Below are positions 24,267-32,910 of a DNA stretch of 39,157 nt, in pieces; position 1 is the stretch's first letter; each line of letters begins with the position of its first letter. Location: contig DATFXR010000376.1 in NCBI GenBank assembly GCA_035315685.1, positions 1 through 39,157 on the forward strand, written 5' to 3'. This DNA is from QHWK01 sp035315685. GTDB taxonomy: Bacteria > Acidobacteriota > Vicinamibacteria > Vicinamibacterales > CAVVIG01. Under the pieces are notes generated by a model that worked only from the letters and a program-made list of their open reading frames with translations, did not search any database and was not told where the DNA came from. A program made the translations under genes and the position numbers.

Positions 24267-26075
24267 TTACTGCACCTTCAGCTTCTGGAAGAATACATCC
24301 TCTTGAGAGTGCGTCTGGCCGGAGATTGGATCCAGCACGTTCACCGGTTCGGTCAACAGGTTGCGCATGTCGCCCCACGAGGCATAGGCCGAACCATTTG
24401 CCGTCGTCACGCTCTGGTACTCGCCGAGCGCATAGCAGGGCTGAATCTGGCGATCGTAGTTGGTGGTCGCGAAGGGCTGCGCGGTGGAAGGAATCGGGAT
24501 GTTCGTGGGCGGCAGATCGAACGACATGCTCGTCACACGCGCCGTGCGGTCCGGCGGGAAGCTGGTGCCGCGGTCGTGCGAGTTCGCCATATCGAGATCG
24601 ATCGTGGTGTTGCTGTGCTGCGTGTAGTACGTGACGTGCACGTCGTTGGGACCCTGGTCGATGGCGAGCGCCGGCAGCACGTGATGCTTGTCGCCGGCAA
24701 CATCGGGATTGACCGCGATCGGGCTCGACCACGTGCTGCCGCCGTCGTCGGAGCGGATGAAGAGAACGTTCGATCCACCGTTGAGGTCGCCGAAGGCAAG
24801 ACTCGTGGAGTTGGACCACGCGAGGTAGACGACACCGTTGCGCGCTGCGGCGGCAGGCTGCAGCGTCATGCGAGACGCGTTGACATAGCGCGGAAGGCCG
24901 GTGAGTCCCGGGCCGGCGCTCTGCGTGCCGTGAACCGTCAGGCGAAAATTGAGACTGAACCGACCGTTGGCGAGACGAATGGCGCCGCATTCGGTGGCTG
25001 CGCCTGGCTGGGTCACCGGCATGACCGTCGGGCTCGGCGCGCCGGGGATGTTGAAGGTCGCGAACGAGAACGTCTCGCCCGCGTCGCTCGAGATCAGCAT
25101 CTGGATGAAATCCTGGTCCGCATTGCTGAAGCGCAGGAAGGGGACATACAGCGTCCCGGTCATCTGGTCTACTACCGGGTTGGAGAACTGGAGGCAATTC
25201 TGCGGATGCGTCGGATTCGGATCGGCAGTCGGAACGAAGATCGTCTTGGCGGTGAAGCTCGCGCCGCCGTCAATGGAGCGGCCGAAGCGCAACTCGCAAG
25301 CGGTGTCCTGGAAGCTGGTCCACGTGACGTAGACGTTGTCGCGGCTCTTGACCCCGGGATCCGGGCCGACCGCAAGCCATTCCTTGTCCGACTCATCGTC
25401 GATCTGCACGATCACGCCGTCACTCCATGTCCTTCCGCCATCGGTGGAGCGGTTGACGGCAATGGCGCCATGGCCTGCGGCATTGTCGGCCAGCTGGGCA
25501 AAGAAGAAGGTGCCGTGGCGGTCAACGCCCACCGAGGGATCGCCGAACGTTTCGCCGGCGCCGGCGGCCGGCGGCATGAATCCGCTGGTCCAGGTTTTAC
25601 CGCCGTCGTTCGACGTCGCGAAACCGGAGAGCTGCACGCGGTCCACGATCAGCCCTGGCCCGCTCGGATTGGGACTGACATGAATGCCGGTGGAATCGTT
25701 GTAGGTGACGACGATATTGCGGCCAGAGGCTGCCGTGGAGACCTCGCTTTGCGTCGCGTGGACGAACGGCCGGAAGCCGGTGAAGATCTGGACGAAGTCC
25801 TCGGTGCTGCTGTTGGCCTGCACGTTCCCGCCGCGCAACTGGATTTGCGGGACAGTGTCAGTGCCGGCGACCGGACCGTCGATATCGGGCAGAACGATGC
25901 GACCCGATGTGGATAGCTCATCGGCCAGGACACGCCCGCCCGAGCGAACGTCGAACTCCTCGCCGAGCTTGGTCACGAAGCCGAGTGGAACGGTTTGCGC
26001 TCGCGCCGCTGAGGCCATTGCGGCCATGCACGTGACGAGTGCCAATCCACACCGAAGCGGGGTCGTCGCTCGCAT
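24267..26075 (-). CDS. Exported Asp-box (BNR/sialidase-like) beta-propeller protein
   Basis: A signal peptide (ATTPLRCGLALVTCMAAMA, ending ARA) precedes a 570-residue propeller. Six Asp-box motifs (S-x-D-x-G-x-T-W) are visible: SNDGGKTW, STDGGRTW, SIDGGASF, SSDAGETF, SDDGGSTW and SHDRGTSF. The fold is that of sialidases and related exo-enzymes, but I cannot place the arginine triad of a true sialidase, so the activity is open. The ATG at 26075 has GGAGG 7 bases upstream; the longer frame to 26174 is not needed. It sits between a Tat-exported enolase-superfamily gene and an MBL-fold gene on the same strand. Confidence 0.84.
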   Translation of the reverse strand: MRATTPLRCGLALVTCMAAMASAARAQTVPLGFVTKLGEEFDVRSGGRVLADELSTSGRIVLPDIDGPVAGTDTVPQIQLRGGNVQANSSTEDFVQIFTGFRPFVHATQSEVSTAASGRNIVVTYNDSTGIHVSPNPSGPGLIVDRVQLSGFATSNDGGKTWTSGFMPPAAGAGETFGDPSVGVDRHGTFFFAQLADNAAGHGAIAVNRSTDGGRTWSDGVIVQIDDESDKEWLAVGPDPGVKSRDNVYVTWTSFQDTACELRFGRSIDGGASFTAKTIFVPTADPNPTHPQNCLQFSNPVVDQMTGTLYVPFLRFSNADQDFIQMLISSDAGETFSFATFNIPGAPSPTVMPVTQPGAATECGAIRLANGRFSLNFRLTVHGTQSAGPGLTGLPRYVNASRMTLQPAAAARNGVVYLAWSNSTSLAFGDLNGGSNVLFIRSDDGGSTWSSPIAVNPDVAGDKHHVLPALAIDQGPNDVHVTYYTQHSNTTIDLDMANSHDRGTSFPPDRTARVTSMSFDLPPTNIPIPSTAQPFATTNYDRQIQPCYALGEYQSVTTANGSAYASWGDMRNLLTEPVNVLDPISGQTHSQEDVFFQKLKVQ

Positions 26076-26209
26076 CGCACGTCCTCCAGAGTTGTGTAGG
26101 AGCCGCACCACGCGTTCACAGGCACTGAGCTCGTCGGTATCGCGGCTCGGGTTGTATGCGTGCGATGCAAGCAAATTGATCGCCGCTGGGTCGCGCTCGC
26201 TGAGGACCG

Positions 26210-27499
26210 CTACCAGTGCGTCAGCGATCCGTCTGGCCGGCTGTAGACGTTGCTCGTCCGAGCCTGATCGAACTCCGCGATCTGCGTCAACGCCTTGAAA
26301 TCGACCGTCACGCCCAGGCCGGGACGGTCGTTGGGGTACAGCCGGCCGTTCCTGAAGGTCACGAACTCAGCCAGGTACGCGGGCGGACGATCGCCATAGT
26401 TGTATTCCATCAGAACTGGACCGGAGAACGTCCCCATCGTGTGCACCAGCGCAGCCGTTGCGACAGGCCCGGTGAAGTGCGGAACGATTCCAACCGCCGA
26501 GGTCTCGCACAGCGCCATCACCTTGACCATCTCGGTGATGCCGCCGACGTTCGGCAGCGTGGCCCTGATGTAGTCGATGTCCTTGTCGTAGAGCAGCCGG
26601 TGGAAATTCCAGCGCTGCCCCCACTCTTCGCCGTGCGCGAGCGGGCACGTCGTCATCTTCCGCAACTTCGGGATCTCTTCGAGTGCCTGTTCGTCGCGAA
26701 CCGGATCCTCGACGAGATACGGTTCGTACTCTTCGATCAGCTTGCAGCAGCGAAGCGCGTCGGCGAAGTCGAACTTCTGGTGAAAGTCGATCATCCAGTC
26801 GCCTTTGCCCACGCCGTCCCTGATGTCCTTGCAGGCCGCCGCCACCAGCCGCACACGTTCGTGGGTGTTGAAGACGTTGTCGGGAATCGCGCCGCCGATC
26901 GAGGCGTCGACGCGAAACACCCGGTAGCCTTCTTCCATCGCGGCCCGCGCACGGTCGCGGAGCGCCGATCCTGAAACCGCGAGCGCGGCGTCGGCACGAC
27001 CGCCGGCGCCAGGCGGCGCGGACCCGGCGGGCCGGAACGTCGTCGCATAGCACTCGACGTAGTTGCGGGCGAGCCCATGCAGAAGGCTGTGGACTGGCAG
27101 TTGAAGCGCCTTGCCCTTGATATCCCACAGCGCCAGGTCGATGGCCCCCTGCGCATGGACGCGCTCTCGTCCGGGCGGATAGAACGTGTCCATGTACATG
27201 TGGTGCCAATTGCGCTCGATTCGAAACGGATCCTGTCCAACGACGCTGCCGGCGATCTGCTCGATGAGATCCTTTGATCCACCCTCTCCGATGCCGGTGA
27301 TCCCGGTGTCCGTCTCGACGGTCACGAGCAGGGCGCTCTGATTGAAGCTGCGATTCATGCCGGGATGAGCCCAGCATTTCACGCGAGTGACCTTGGCCGG
27401 AGGAAGCGCCGCCTCCGACACCGCGGGCCGGATGAGCCCGGCGCTCACACCGCCGACCCCGATGGCGATTGATTTGAAGAGCGATCTGCGGTTCATCAT
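26210..27499 (-). CDS. Tat-signal enolase-superfamily (mandelate racemase/galactonate dehydratase-like) protein
   Basis: The barrel has the metal ligands Asp238 (MIDFH), Glu264 (LVEDP) and Glu291 (AHGEEWG), plus His240 and His341 (PHFTGP). This is the set seen in acid-sugar dehydratases of the D-galactonate type. The capping domain is at about residues 35-150 (ITGIGEGGSKDLIE; AIDLALWDIKGKALQLPVH). The N-terminus NRRSLFKSIAIGVGGVSAGL is a twin-arginine signal, so the enzyme is exported, whereas classical family members are cytoplasmic. Two adjacent ATGs (27499, 27496) follow GAGGGA. It leads a minus-strand set with the Asp-box propeller (134 bases on) and the MBL-fold gene. Likely chemistry is dehydration of a sugar acid; the substrate is unknown. 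Confidence 0.88.
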   Translation of the reverse strand: MMNRRSLFKSIAIGVGGVSAGLIRPAVSEAALPPAKVTRVKCWAHPGMNRSFNQSALLVTVETDTGITGIGEGGSKDLIEQIAGSVVGQDPFRIERNWHHMYMDTFYPPGRERVHAQGAIDLALWDIKGKALQLPVHSLLHGLARNYVECYATTFRPAGSAPPGAGGRADAALAVSGSALRDRARAAMEEGYRVFRVDASIGGAIPDNVFNTHERVRLVAAACKDIRDGVGKGDWMIDFHQKFDFADALRCCKLIEEYEPYLVEDPVRDEQALEEIPKLRKMTTCPLAHGEEWGQRWNFHRLLYDKDIDYIRATLPNVGGITEMVKVMALCETSAVGIVPHFTGPVATAALVHTMGTFSGPVLMEYNYGDRPPAYLAEFVTFRNGRLYPNDRPGLGVTVDFKALTQIAEFDQARTSNVYSRPDGSLTHW

Positions 27500-27557
27500 G
27501 AGTGGTCCCTCGCTTGAATTCGGCGCAGGGCGCGACCGGAGCGCGAGCCGCGTTCCT

Positions 27558-27586
27558 TTGCACACGAAACGGTTCAGCGTTATAAC
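27558..27586 (+). promoter_or_regulatory. Sigma-70-type promoter of the large Asp-box gene
   Basis: TTGCAC (27558-27563) and TATAAC (27581-27586) are separated by exactly 17 bases. Transcription would start near 27593, about 12 bases before the ATG at 27605, leaving almost no leader and no visible Shine-Dalgarno. Confidence 0.65.
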
Positions 27587-27604
27587 ACCATCGGCCTCAA
27601 CTCC

Positions 27605-30574
27605 ATGAACATGCGCCTCGTCCTCGTCGTCGCGGCCGCGATCATCACGATCCAGCCGACATCCGCTCAGCAGCCGTCGGATCTGTCAGATGCGCTGCGA
27701 TGGCGGAACATCGGTCCATTCCGCGGCGGGCGTGTCACCGCTGTCGCCGGCATCGCCTCGCAGCCGCTCGTCTACTACATGGGCGCGACCGGCGGCGGTG
27801 TCTGGAAGACAGAGGATGCCGGCCTGACGTGGAACAACGTGTCGGACGGATACTTTCACGCCGGCTCGGTCGGCGCCGTGTCCGTCTCGCAGTCGAATCC
27901 GAACGTCGTCTACGTCGGGATGGGCGAGGGATGCCTGCGTGGCAATCTCTCGTCCGGTGACGGCGTCTACAAATCGACCGACGCGGGCAAGACATGGACG
28001 CACGTCGGCCTGGCTGACACCAGCCAGATCGGCCGCATGCAAGTCCATCCGACCAACCCCGACATCGTCTACGTCGCCGCGATCGGTCATCCGTACGGAC
28101 CGAACGCGGAGCGCGGCCTGTTTCGATCAAAGGACGGCGGCAGGACGTGGCAGAAGGTCCTCTACGTGAACGACAAGACCGGCGCAGCCGACGTCGCGAT
28201 GGACGCGACCAACCCGCAGGTGCTCTACGCGACTACATGGCAGGTGCAGCGCACGCCGTGGGACATCTACAGCACCGGGCCAGGGGGCGGCATCTACAAG
28301 TCGATCGACGGCGGCGATACGTGGACGAAGCTCTCCAGCGGTTTGCCGGCGGGCAATCTCGGCAAGATCGGCGTCGCCGTGTCGCCAGCGAATGCGCAGC
28401 GCGTCTGGGCGACAGTCGAGGCCGACGCCAGAGGCGGCGTCTACCGTTCCGACGATGCGGGACGGACGTGGCAGCTCCTGAACGACGACTTCAACATGAC
28501 GTCGCGTCAGTACTACTACGGGCACATCTTCGCCGACCCGGTCGACGCGGACACGATCTACACGTTCTGCGCGAAGTACTTCTACAAGTCGACCGACGGC
28601 GGCAGGACCTACACGGAAGTCCAGACGCCGCACGGCGACTATCACGATCTGTGGATCGATCCGAGGGATCCGAAGCGGATGGTGAACGGCAGCGATGGCG
28701 GCGCCTCGGTGACGTTCAACGGCGGCCGGACCTGGAGCGCACAGGACAACCAGCCGACCGCGCAGTTCTACGCGGTGATCACCGATCACGGCACGCCGTA
28801 TCGCGTCTACGGCTCGCAGCAGGACAACACGACCGTCTCGATCGCGAGTCGTACGAACGGACCCGGGATCACACACACTGACTGGCATCCGGTCGGTGGC
28901 GGCGAGAGCGGCTATCTCGCGCCGACGCCGTCGAACCCGCCGGTGATCTTCGGCGGCAGCTATTTCGGCCTGATGACGCGCTACGACGAGCGCACTGGCG
29001 ATAGTCAGAACATCACCGTGTGGCCGGACTACAACGGCGGTCGGACCGCTGCCGAGGTGAAATACCGCTTTCAGTGGACTTACCCGATCATCGTCTCGCC
29101 GCACGATGGCAACACGGTGTACGCGGGCGCTCAAGTCCTGTTCCGCTCGACCGACGGCGGCCGCAGCTGGGAAGCCATCAGCCCGGACCTGACGCGCAAC
29201 GACACGGCGAAGCAGAAAGGCGGACGGCTCGAAGACTACTACTCGACGATCTTCACGATCGCGGAATCAGCGAAGGAGAAAGGCCTCATCTGGACCGGAT
29301 CGGACGACGGTCTGATCCAGCTGACGAGGAATGGCGGGCGCGACTGGCAGAACGTGACGCCGCCGGCGATTCAGCCGTACACACGGATCAACATCATCGA
29401 AGCCTCGCCGCACGATGCAGGCACCGCGTTCGTCGCGGCGAATCGCTATCAGCTCGACGACTACCGGCCGTACATCTACAAGACGGCCGATTACGGCAAG
29501 AGCTGGCAGCCGATCGCGAGCGGGATCCCGGAGCGCGGGTTCGTTCGAACGGTGCGCGAGGACTCGAAACGGCGCAACCTGCTCTACGCGGGCACCGAGA
29601 CCGGAGTCTACTTTTCGCTCGACGGCGGCGGCCGCTGGGAGTCGCTGCAGCTCAACCTGCCGATCGTGCCGATCACCGATCTCGCGGTGAAGGACAACGA
29701 TCTGATCGCGTCGACGCAGGGTCGCGCGTTCTGGATTCTCGACGACGTGACGCCGCTGTACGACCTCGCCGGCGCAATGACGACGGACGCGCAGCTCATG
29801 GCGCCGCGGGACGCCGTCAGGGCGCGGCGCGGAGGCTTCGGGCGCGCACCGGCCGGCGCTGGTCAGAATCCGCCGGGCGGCGCGGCCGTCACCTACTGGC
29901 TTGGCCGCGACCAGGACGTCGCGATCGACATCGTCGACGCCAAAGGCACCGTGGTGAAGCACGCGACCAATCACGACCGCAGCGGGCCCGCGGGTTCGCG
30001 AGGCCTGCACCGCTTCACCTGGGACATGCGCTATCCCGATGCGCACGGCATCGACGGCGGAACCCATCTCGCCGGCGGCAACCTGCGCGGGCCGATCGCC
30101 ATGCCGGGTAGCTATCAGGTGCGGCTGACGGCCGGCGGGACGACGCAGAGCCAGTCGCTGCGGATCGTCGCCGATCCACGATCGCAGGCGGCCGTTGCCG
30201 AATTGCAGGAGCAGTTCGACCTGCTGATCATGATTCGCGACAAGGTGTCCGCCGTCCACGACGCCGTGAACGACATCGTGAAGATGCGGAAGGCGCTCGC
30301 GTCGCGCAAGGATGCGGCGTCGGCGCAACAGGACGCCGCGCTCGAGGCGGTGCAGAAAGAGCTGGTCGAGTTGCGCTTCGTCGGCTACGACGATCAGATG
30401 CTGGTGTTCGATCTGAAGCTCAATAATCGAATGGCCGCGCTGCAGGGCTATGTCTCACAGGGCGACTACGCACCGACCGAACAGCAGTACAGCGTCTTCC
30501 GATCGCTGTCGTCGCTCATCGACGCCGCGCTCGCGAAGTATGCGGCGCTGAAGGCGCAGGCGCCTTCCCCCTAG
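27605..30574 (+). CDS. Large secreted Asp-box/VPS10-like beta-propeller protein
   Basis: A signal peptide (MRLVLVVAAAIITIQPTSAQ) is followed by about 700 residues of Asp-box propeller blades. I count about eleven motifs, such as KTEDAGLTW, KSTDAGKTW, RSKDGGRTW, KSIDGGDTW, RSDDAGRTW and KTADYGKSW, enough for two propellers as in VPS10/sortilin-like proteins. After about 735 a Gly/Pro/Arg-rich linker leads to a beta-sandwich (HRFTWDMRYPDAHGIDGGTH...PGSYQVRLTAGG) and a helical C-terminal part (about 855-989). Databases often call such proteins glycosyl hydrolases, but no catalytic pair is visible. It has its own promoter and is divergent from the dehydratase operon. A binding or scaffold role is possible. 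Confidence 0.87.
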   Translation: MNMRLVLVVAAAIITIQPTSAQQPSDLSDALRWRNIGPFRGGRVTAVAGIASQPLVYYMGATGGGVWKTEDAGLTWNNVSDGYFHAGSVGAVSVSQSNPNVVYVGMGEGCLRGNLSSGDGVYKSTDAGKTWTHVGLADTSQIGRMQVHPTNPDIVYVAAIGHPYGPNAERGLFRSKDGGRTWQKVLYVNDKTGAADVAMDATNPQVLYATTWQVQRTPWDIYSTGPGGGIYKSIDGGDTWTKLSSGLPAGNLGKIGVAVSPANAQRVWATVEADARGGVYRSDDAGRTWQLLNDDFNMTSRQYYYGHIFADPVDADTIYTFCAKYFYKSTDGGRTYTEVQTPHGDYHDLWIDPRDPKRMVNGSDGGASVTFNGGRTWSAQDNQPTAQFYAVITDHGTPYRVYGSQQDNTTVSIASRTNGPGITHTDWHPVGGGESGYLAPTPSNPPVIFGGSYFGLMTRYDERTGDSQNITVWPDYNGGRTAAEVKYRFQWTYPIIVSPHDGNTVYAGAQVLFRSTDGGRSWEAISPDLTRNDTAKQKGGRLEDYYSTIFTIAESAKEKGLIWTGSDDGLIQLTRNGGRDWQNVTPPAIQPYTRINIIEASPHDAGTAFVAANRYQLDDYRPYIYKTADYGKSWQPIASGIPERGFVRTVREDSKRRNLLYAGTETGVYFSLDGGGRWESLQLNLPIVPITDLAVKDNDLIASTQGRAFWILDDVTPLYDLAGAMTTDAQLMAPRDAVRARRGGFGRAPAGAGQNPPGGAAVTYWLGRDQDVAIDIVDAKGTVVKHATNHDRSGPAGSRGLHRFTWDMRYPDAHGIDGGTHLAGGNLRGPIAMPGSYQVRLTAGGTTQSQSLRIVADPRSQAAVAELQEQFDLLIMIRDKVSAVHDAVNDIVKMRKALASRKDAASAQQDAALEAVQKELVELRFVGYDDQMLVFDLKLNNRMAALQGYVSQGDYAPTEQQYSVFRSLSSLIDAALAKYAALKAQAPSP

Positions 30575-30616
30575 TGCGTCGTGATCGCGGGTTGCGGCAT
30601 CAGAGCAAGAAGGCCG

Positions 30617-32782
30617 CTACGGAGTTCGCGGCGCCTCTCCCGACTTCAAGTACCGATCGAACCACTCCAGGATCCGGCGGTTGACGTCGAGGGCGTCGGC
30701 CCTGGAGTGCCGCGACAGGCTGTGATCGCCGTTCGCGTAGGCGACGAACTCCGCGGTTTTCCCCAGCTGACGCAATGCGTAGAACATCATCTCGCCTTCA
30801 CCGAACAGGATCGTCAGATCCTTCTCGCCGTGCAGAATCAGCACCGGCGTGTTGACCTTGTCCAGGTGAAAGAACGCCGACTGCGACAGATAGCGCTCCG
30901 GATACTCGAACGGACTGCCGCCCATCCGCGCCTGGCCGGTTTCGATGTTGCGTGAATCGCGGTCGCGGCCGCTGGCCCAGTTGCGGAACAGCTCGGGCGG
31001 CGTCGCGCCGGACACGGCGGCAGCGAAGATGTTGGTGCGGGTGATCAGATTCGACGTCGCGTAGGCGCCGAAGCTATGGCCCCAGAGCGCGAATCGGCCG
31101 GTGGTGAATCCCATCTCGCGCACCGCGTTGACGGCAGGAATCACGCACTTCTCGTACGAATCGGCGGTCAGCCCGACCTTGATCTTCACGTTCGGCATCA
31201 GCATCGCGTAGCCGTGGCTGATGAACATCTGATCGCGGGCGTTGAACCGGTGAACCGCCGGCGTCATCTTCTCGTAGACCCACGTGATCACCGGCACCTT
31301 GTCGCCGGGTCGCAGGCCGGCGGGCTTGTAGAGCAGCGCGCCGAGGCGCTCGCCGTCGGCGTTGAAATACCAGAACATCTCGGGCCTGCTGAACGAGAAG
31401 CGCGCCAGCTGCGGATTGAGATCGGTGATGCGGGTGCGGCGGCTGCCGTCGACGAACCAGAGATCGTCCGGGTGCGTGGCATCCTCGATCGGCAAGACGA
31501 GGCCGCGGCTGGTCGTGACGAGACGGCCGTACGACTCCTGTCCCTGCGCGACGCGCTGCAGCCTCTGATCCGCAGGCGTGTACTTGTAGAGCGTTTCGTC
31601 GTAACTCTTGCTGTCGACGGTGCGGAAGAAGACCGCCGAGCCGTCTGGCGCCCACACCGGATCGGTGACCTGATCGTCGATGCCGCTCGTGACGTTGCGC
31701 GCCGCACCGTCCGCGGAGATCACGTAGAGATCCATGAACGGCTGCGCGATCGTATACATCCCCGGCTTGACCGGTTCGATCTCCGGATCGGATAGCGTCG
31801 AATCGGCGACCAGCGCCGCGAAGCGGGTGCCGTCCGGTGACCAGATCGGTTCGCCGATCGACAGTGAGAAGGAGTCCCGCCACGGAGCCGCCGCTCCTCC
31901 CTCGGCGGGGAGCGTCATCAACCGTCCGCCTTTCGTGAACAGAAGACGGGTTCCGTCGGGCGACCATGTGAAGCGTCCGCGCTCGGTGAGCTTGCGTGGC
32001 GTGGTGGGGCGGCCACCGGCAACCGGGAGCACGAACGTGTCGTTCTGCTCCTTGCCGATCACGCCGAGGGTGGCCGGATCCGGGGAGACGAACAGCAGAT
32101 CGCGCCCGGTCGGCGACACGCGGAACGACCTCAGCACGATCGATTCGCCGGCGAGCGGCGACGCCTTGCCGCTGCCGGCGTCGATCGCGGTCAGCACCGA
32201 GCGGCGTTCGTCGGTGAAGAATTGATCGCCGGGGATGCGCGCGTCCGTACTCTTCACGGCGCGCACGCGATACGGCTGTGCCCGACGCTCCGGCTGCGGG
32301 ACCGCGACGATGACCGACCGGCCCGACGGCTCCCATTGCGGCGCCAGATACGCCCGGGCGGCGAACGATTCACCGACCGGCGTCATGACGTCACGGTCCG
32401 CATCCCAGATCACGGCGCGCCCGCCCGATGCCTCCTCGCGGATGAACGCGAGCCGATGGCCGTCGGGCGACCAGACGGGGAACGAGCTGTGAACGGCGCC
32501 GCTCGTCAGCGCACGCGGCGCGCCGGGACGATCCGTCGCGAGCGTCTGCACGACAACGTGCCCCGTCGGTCGCGGCTCCTGAATGTTCCACTCGTCGTTC
32601 ATGTCGGTGAGGACGTACGCGATCCGCCGCCCGTCCGACGACACGGCGACAGGTTGTCCGCCGGCGAACGTGCGGACGGCGAGCATGTCCTCTGTCGTGA
32701 AGACCGGGACGGCCTGGGCGACGGCGTTTGCCGCAACCGACAACGCAATCACGATCGTGAGCAGCGCAGTGCGTCGACGCAT
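30617..32782 (-). CDS. Exported S9-family (prolyl oligopeptidase-like) serine peptidase
   Basis: A signal peptide (RRRTALLTIVIALSVAANAV, ending AQA) precedes a TolB/DPP4-like beta-propeller (about 30-440) with repeated WSPDG/WAPDG motifs. The alpha/beta-hydrolase domain (about 470-710) carries Ser570 in GHSFGA, Asp655 in HGEKD and His687 in GDHSLS, a complete triad. Members release dipeptides or cut short peptides in the periplasm. The ATG at 32782 begins a normal leader; the upstream extension to 32902 merely reads through an intergenic palindrome. Length is 721 residues. It is convergent with the Asp-box protein gene and divergent from the sulfatase-fold gene. Confidence 0.92.
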   Translation of the reverse strand: MRRRTALLTIVIALSVAANAVAQAVPVFTTEDMLAVRTFAGGQPVAVSSDGRRIAYVLTDMNDEWNIQEPRPTGHVVVQTLATDRPGAPRALTSGAVHSSFPVWSPDGHRLAFIREEASGGRAVIWDADRDVMTPVGESFAARAYLAPQWEPSGRSVIVAVPQPERRAQPYRVRAVKSTDARIPGDQFFTDERRSVLTAIDAGSGKASPLAGESIVLRSFRVSPTGRDLLFVSPDPATLGVIGKEQNDTFVLPVAGGRPTTPRKLTERGRFTWSPDGTRLLFTKGGRLMTLPAEGGAAAPWRDSFSLSIGEPIWSPDGTRFAALVADSTLSDPEIEPVKPGMYTIAQPFMDLYVISADGAARNVTSGIDDQVTDPVWAPDGSAVFFRTVDSKSYDETLYKYTPADQRLQRVAQGQESYGRLVTTSRGLVLPIEDATHPDDLWFVDGSRRTRITDLNPQLARFSFSRPEMFWYFNADGERLGALLYKPAGLRPGDKVPVITWVYEKMTPAVHRFNARDQMFISHGYAMLMPNVKIKVGLTADSYEKCVIPAVNAVREMGFTTGRFALWGHSFGAYATSNLITRTNIFAAAVSGATPPELFRNWASGRDRDSRNIETGQARMGGSPFEYPERYLSQSAFFHLDKVNTPVLILHGEKDLTILFGEGEMMFYALRQLGKTAEFVAYANGDHSLSRHSRADALDVNRRILEWFDRYLKSGEAPRTP

Positions 32783-32798
32783 GAAGGCCTCGATCACG

Positions 32799-32816
32799 GT
32801 CCGGCTGAAGCCGGAC
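32799..32816. repeat. Palindromic REP-like element
   Basis: GTCCGGCT and AGCCGGAC flank a 2-base centre, a perfect inverted repeat in the 5' leader of the S9 peptidase gene, 17 bases from its ATG. Its six-frame translations give VRLKPDTT, VSGFSRT and GPAEAGHY. I recall these as recurring spurious peptides in Acidobacteriota annotations, which suggests a dispersed element. Only one copy is in this window. Confidence 0.65.
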
Positions 32817-32910
32817 ACTACCGCAGTTATGACATCGCCGCGTAAGCGCGAGTTCGGCGGACTCCGGGCGTTACCTCGGGAACTGCGAACCGAGTTGTAC
32901 ACTAAACGGC

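Noticed and set aside
24267..26075. True sialidase (neuraminidase)
   Set aside because: Asp-boxes alone do not define sialidases, and I cannot place the arginine triad or the FRIP motif, so I call only the propeller fold.
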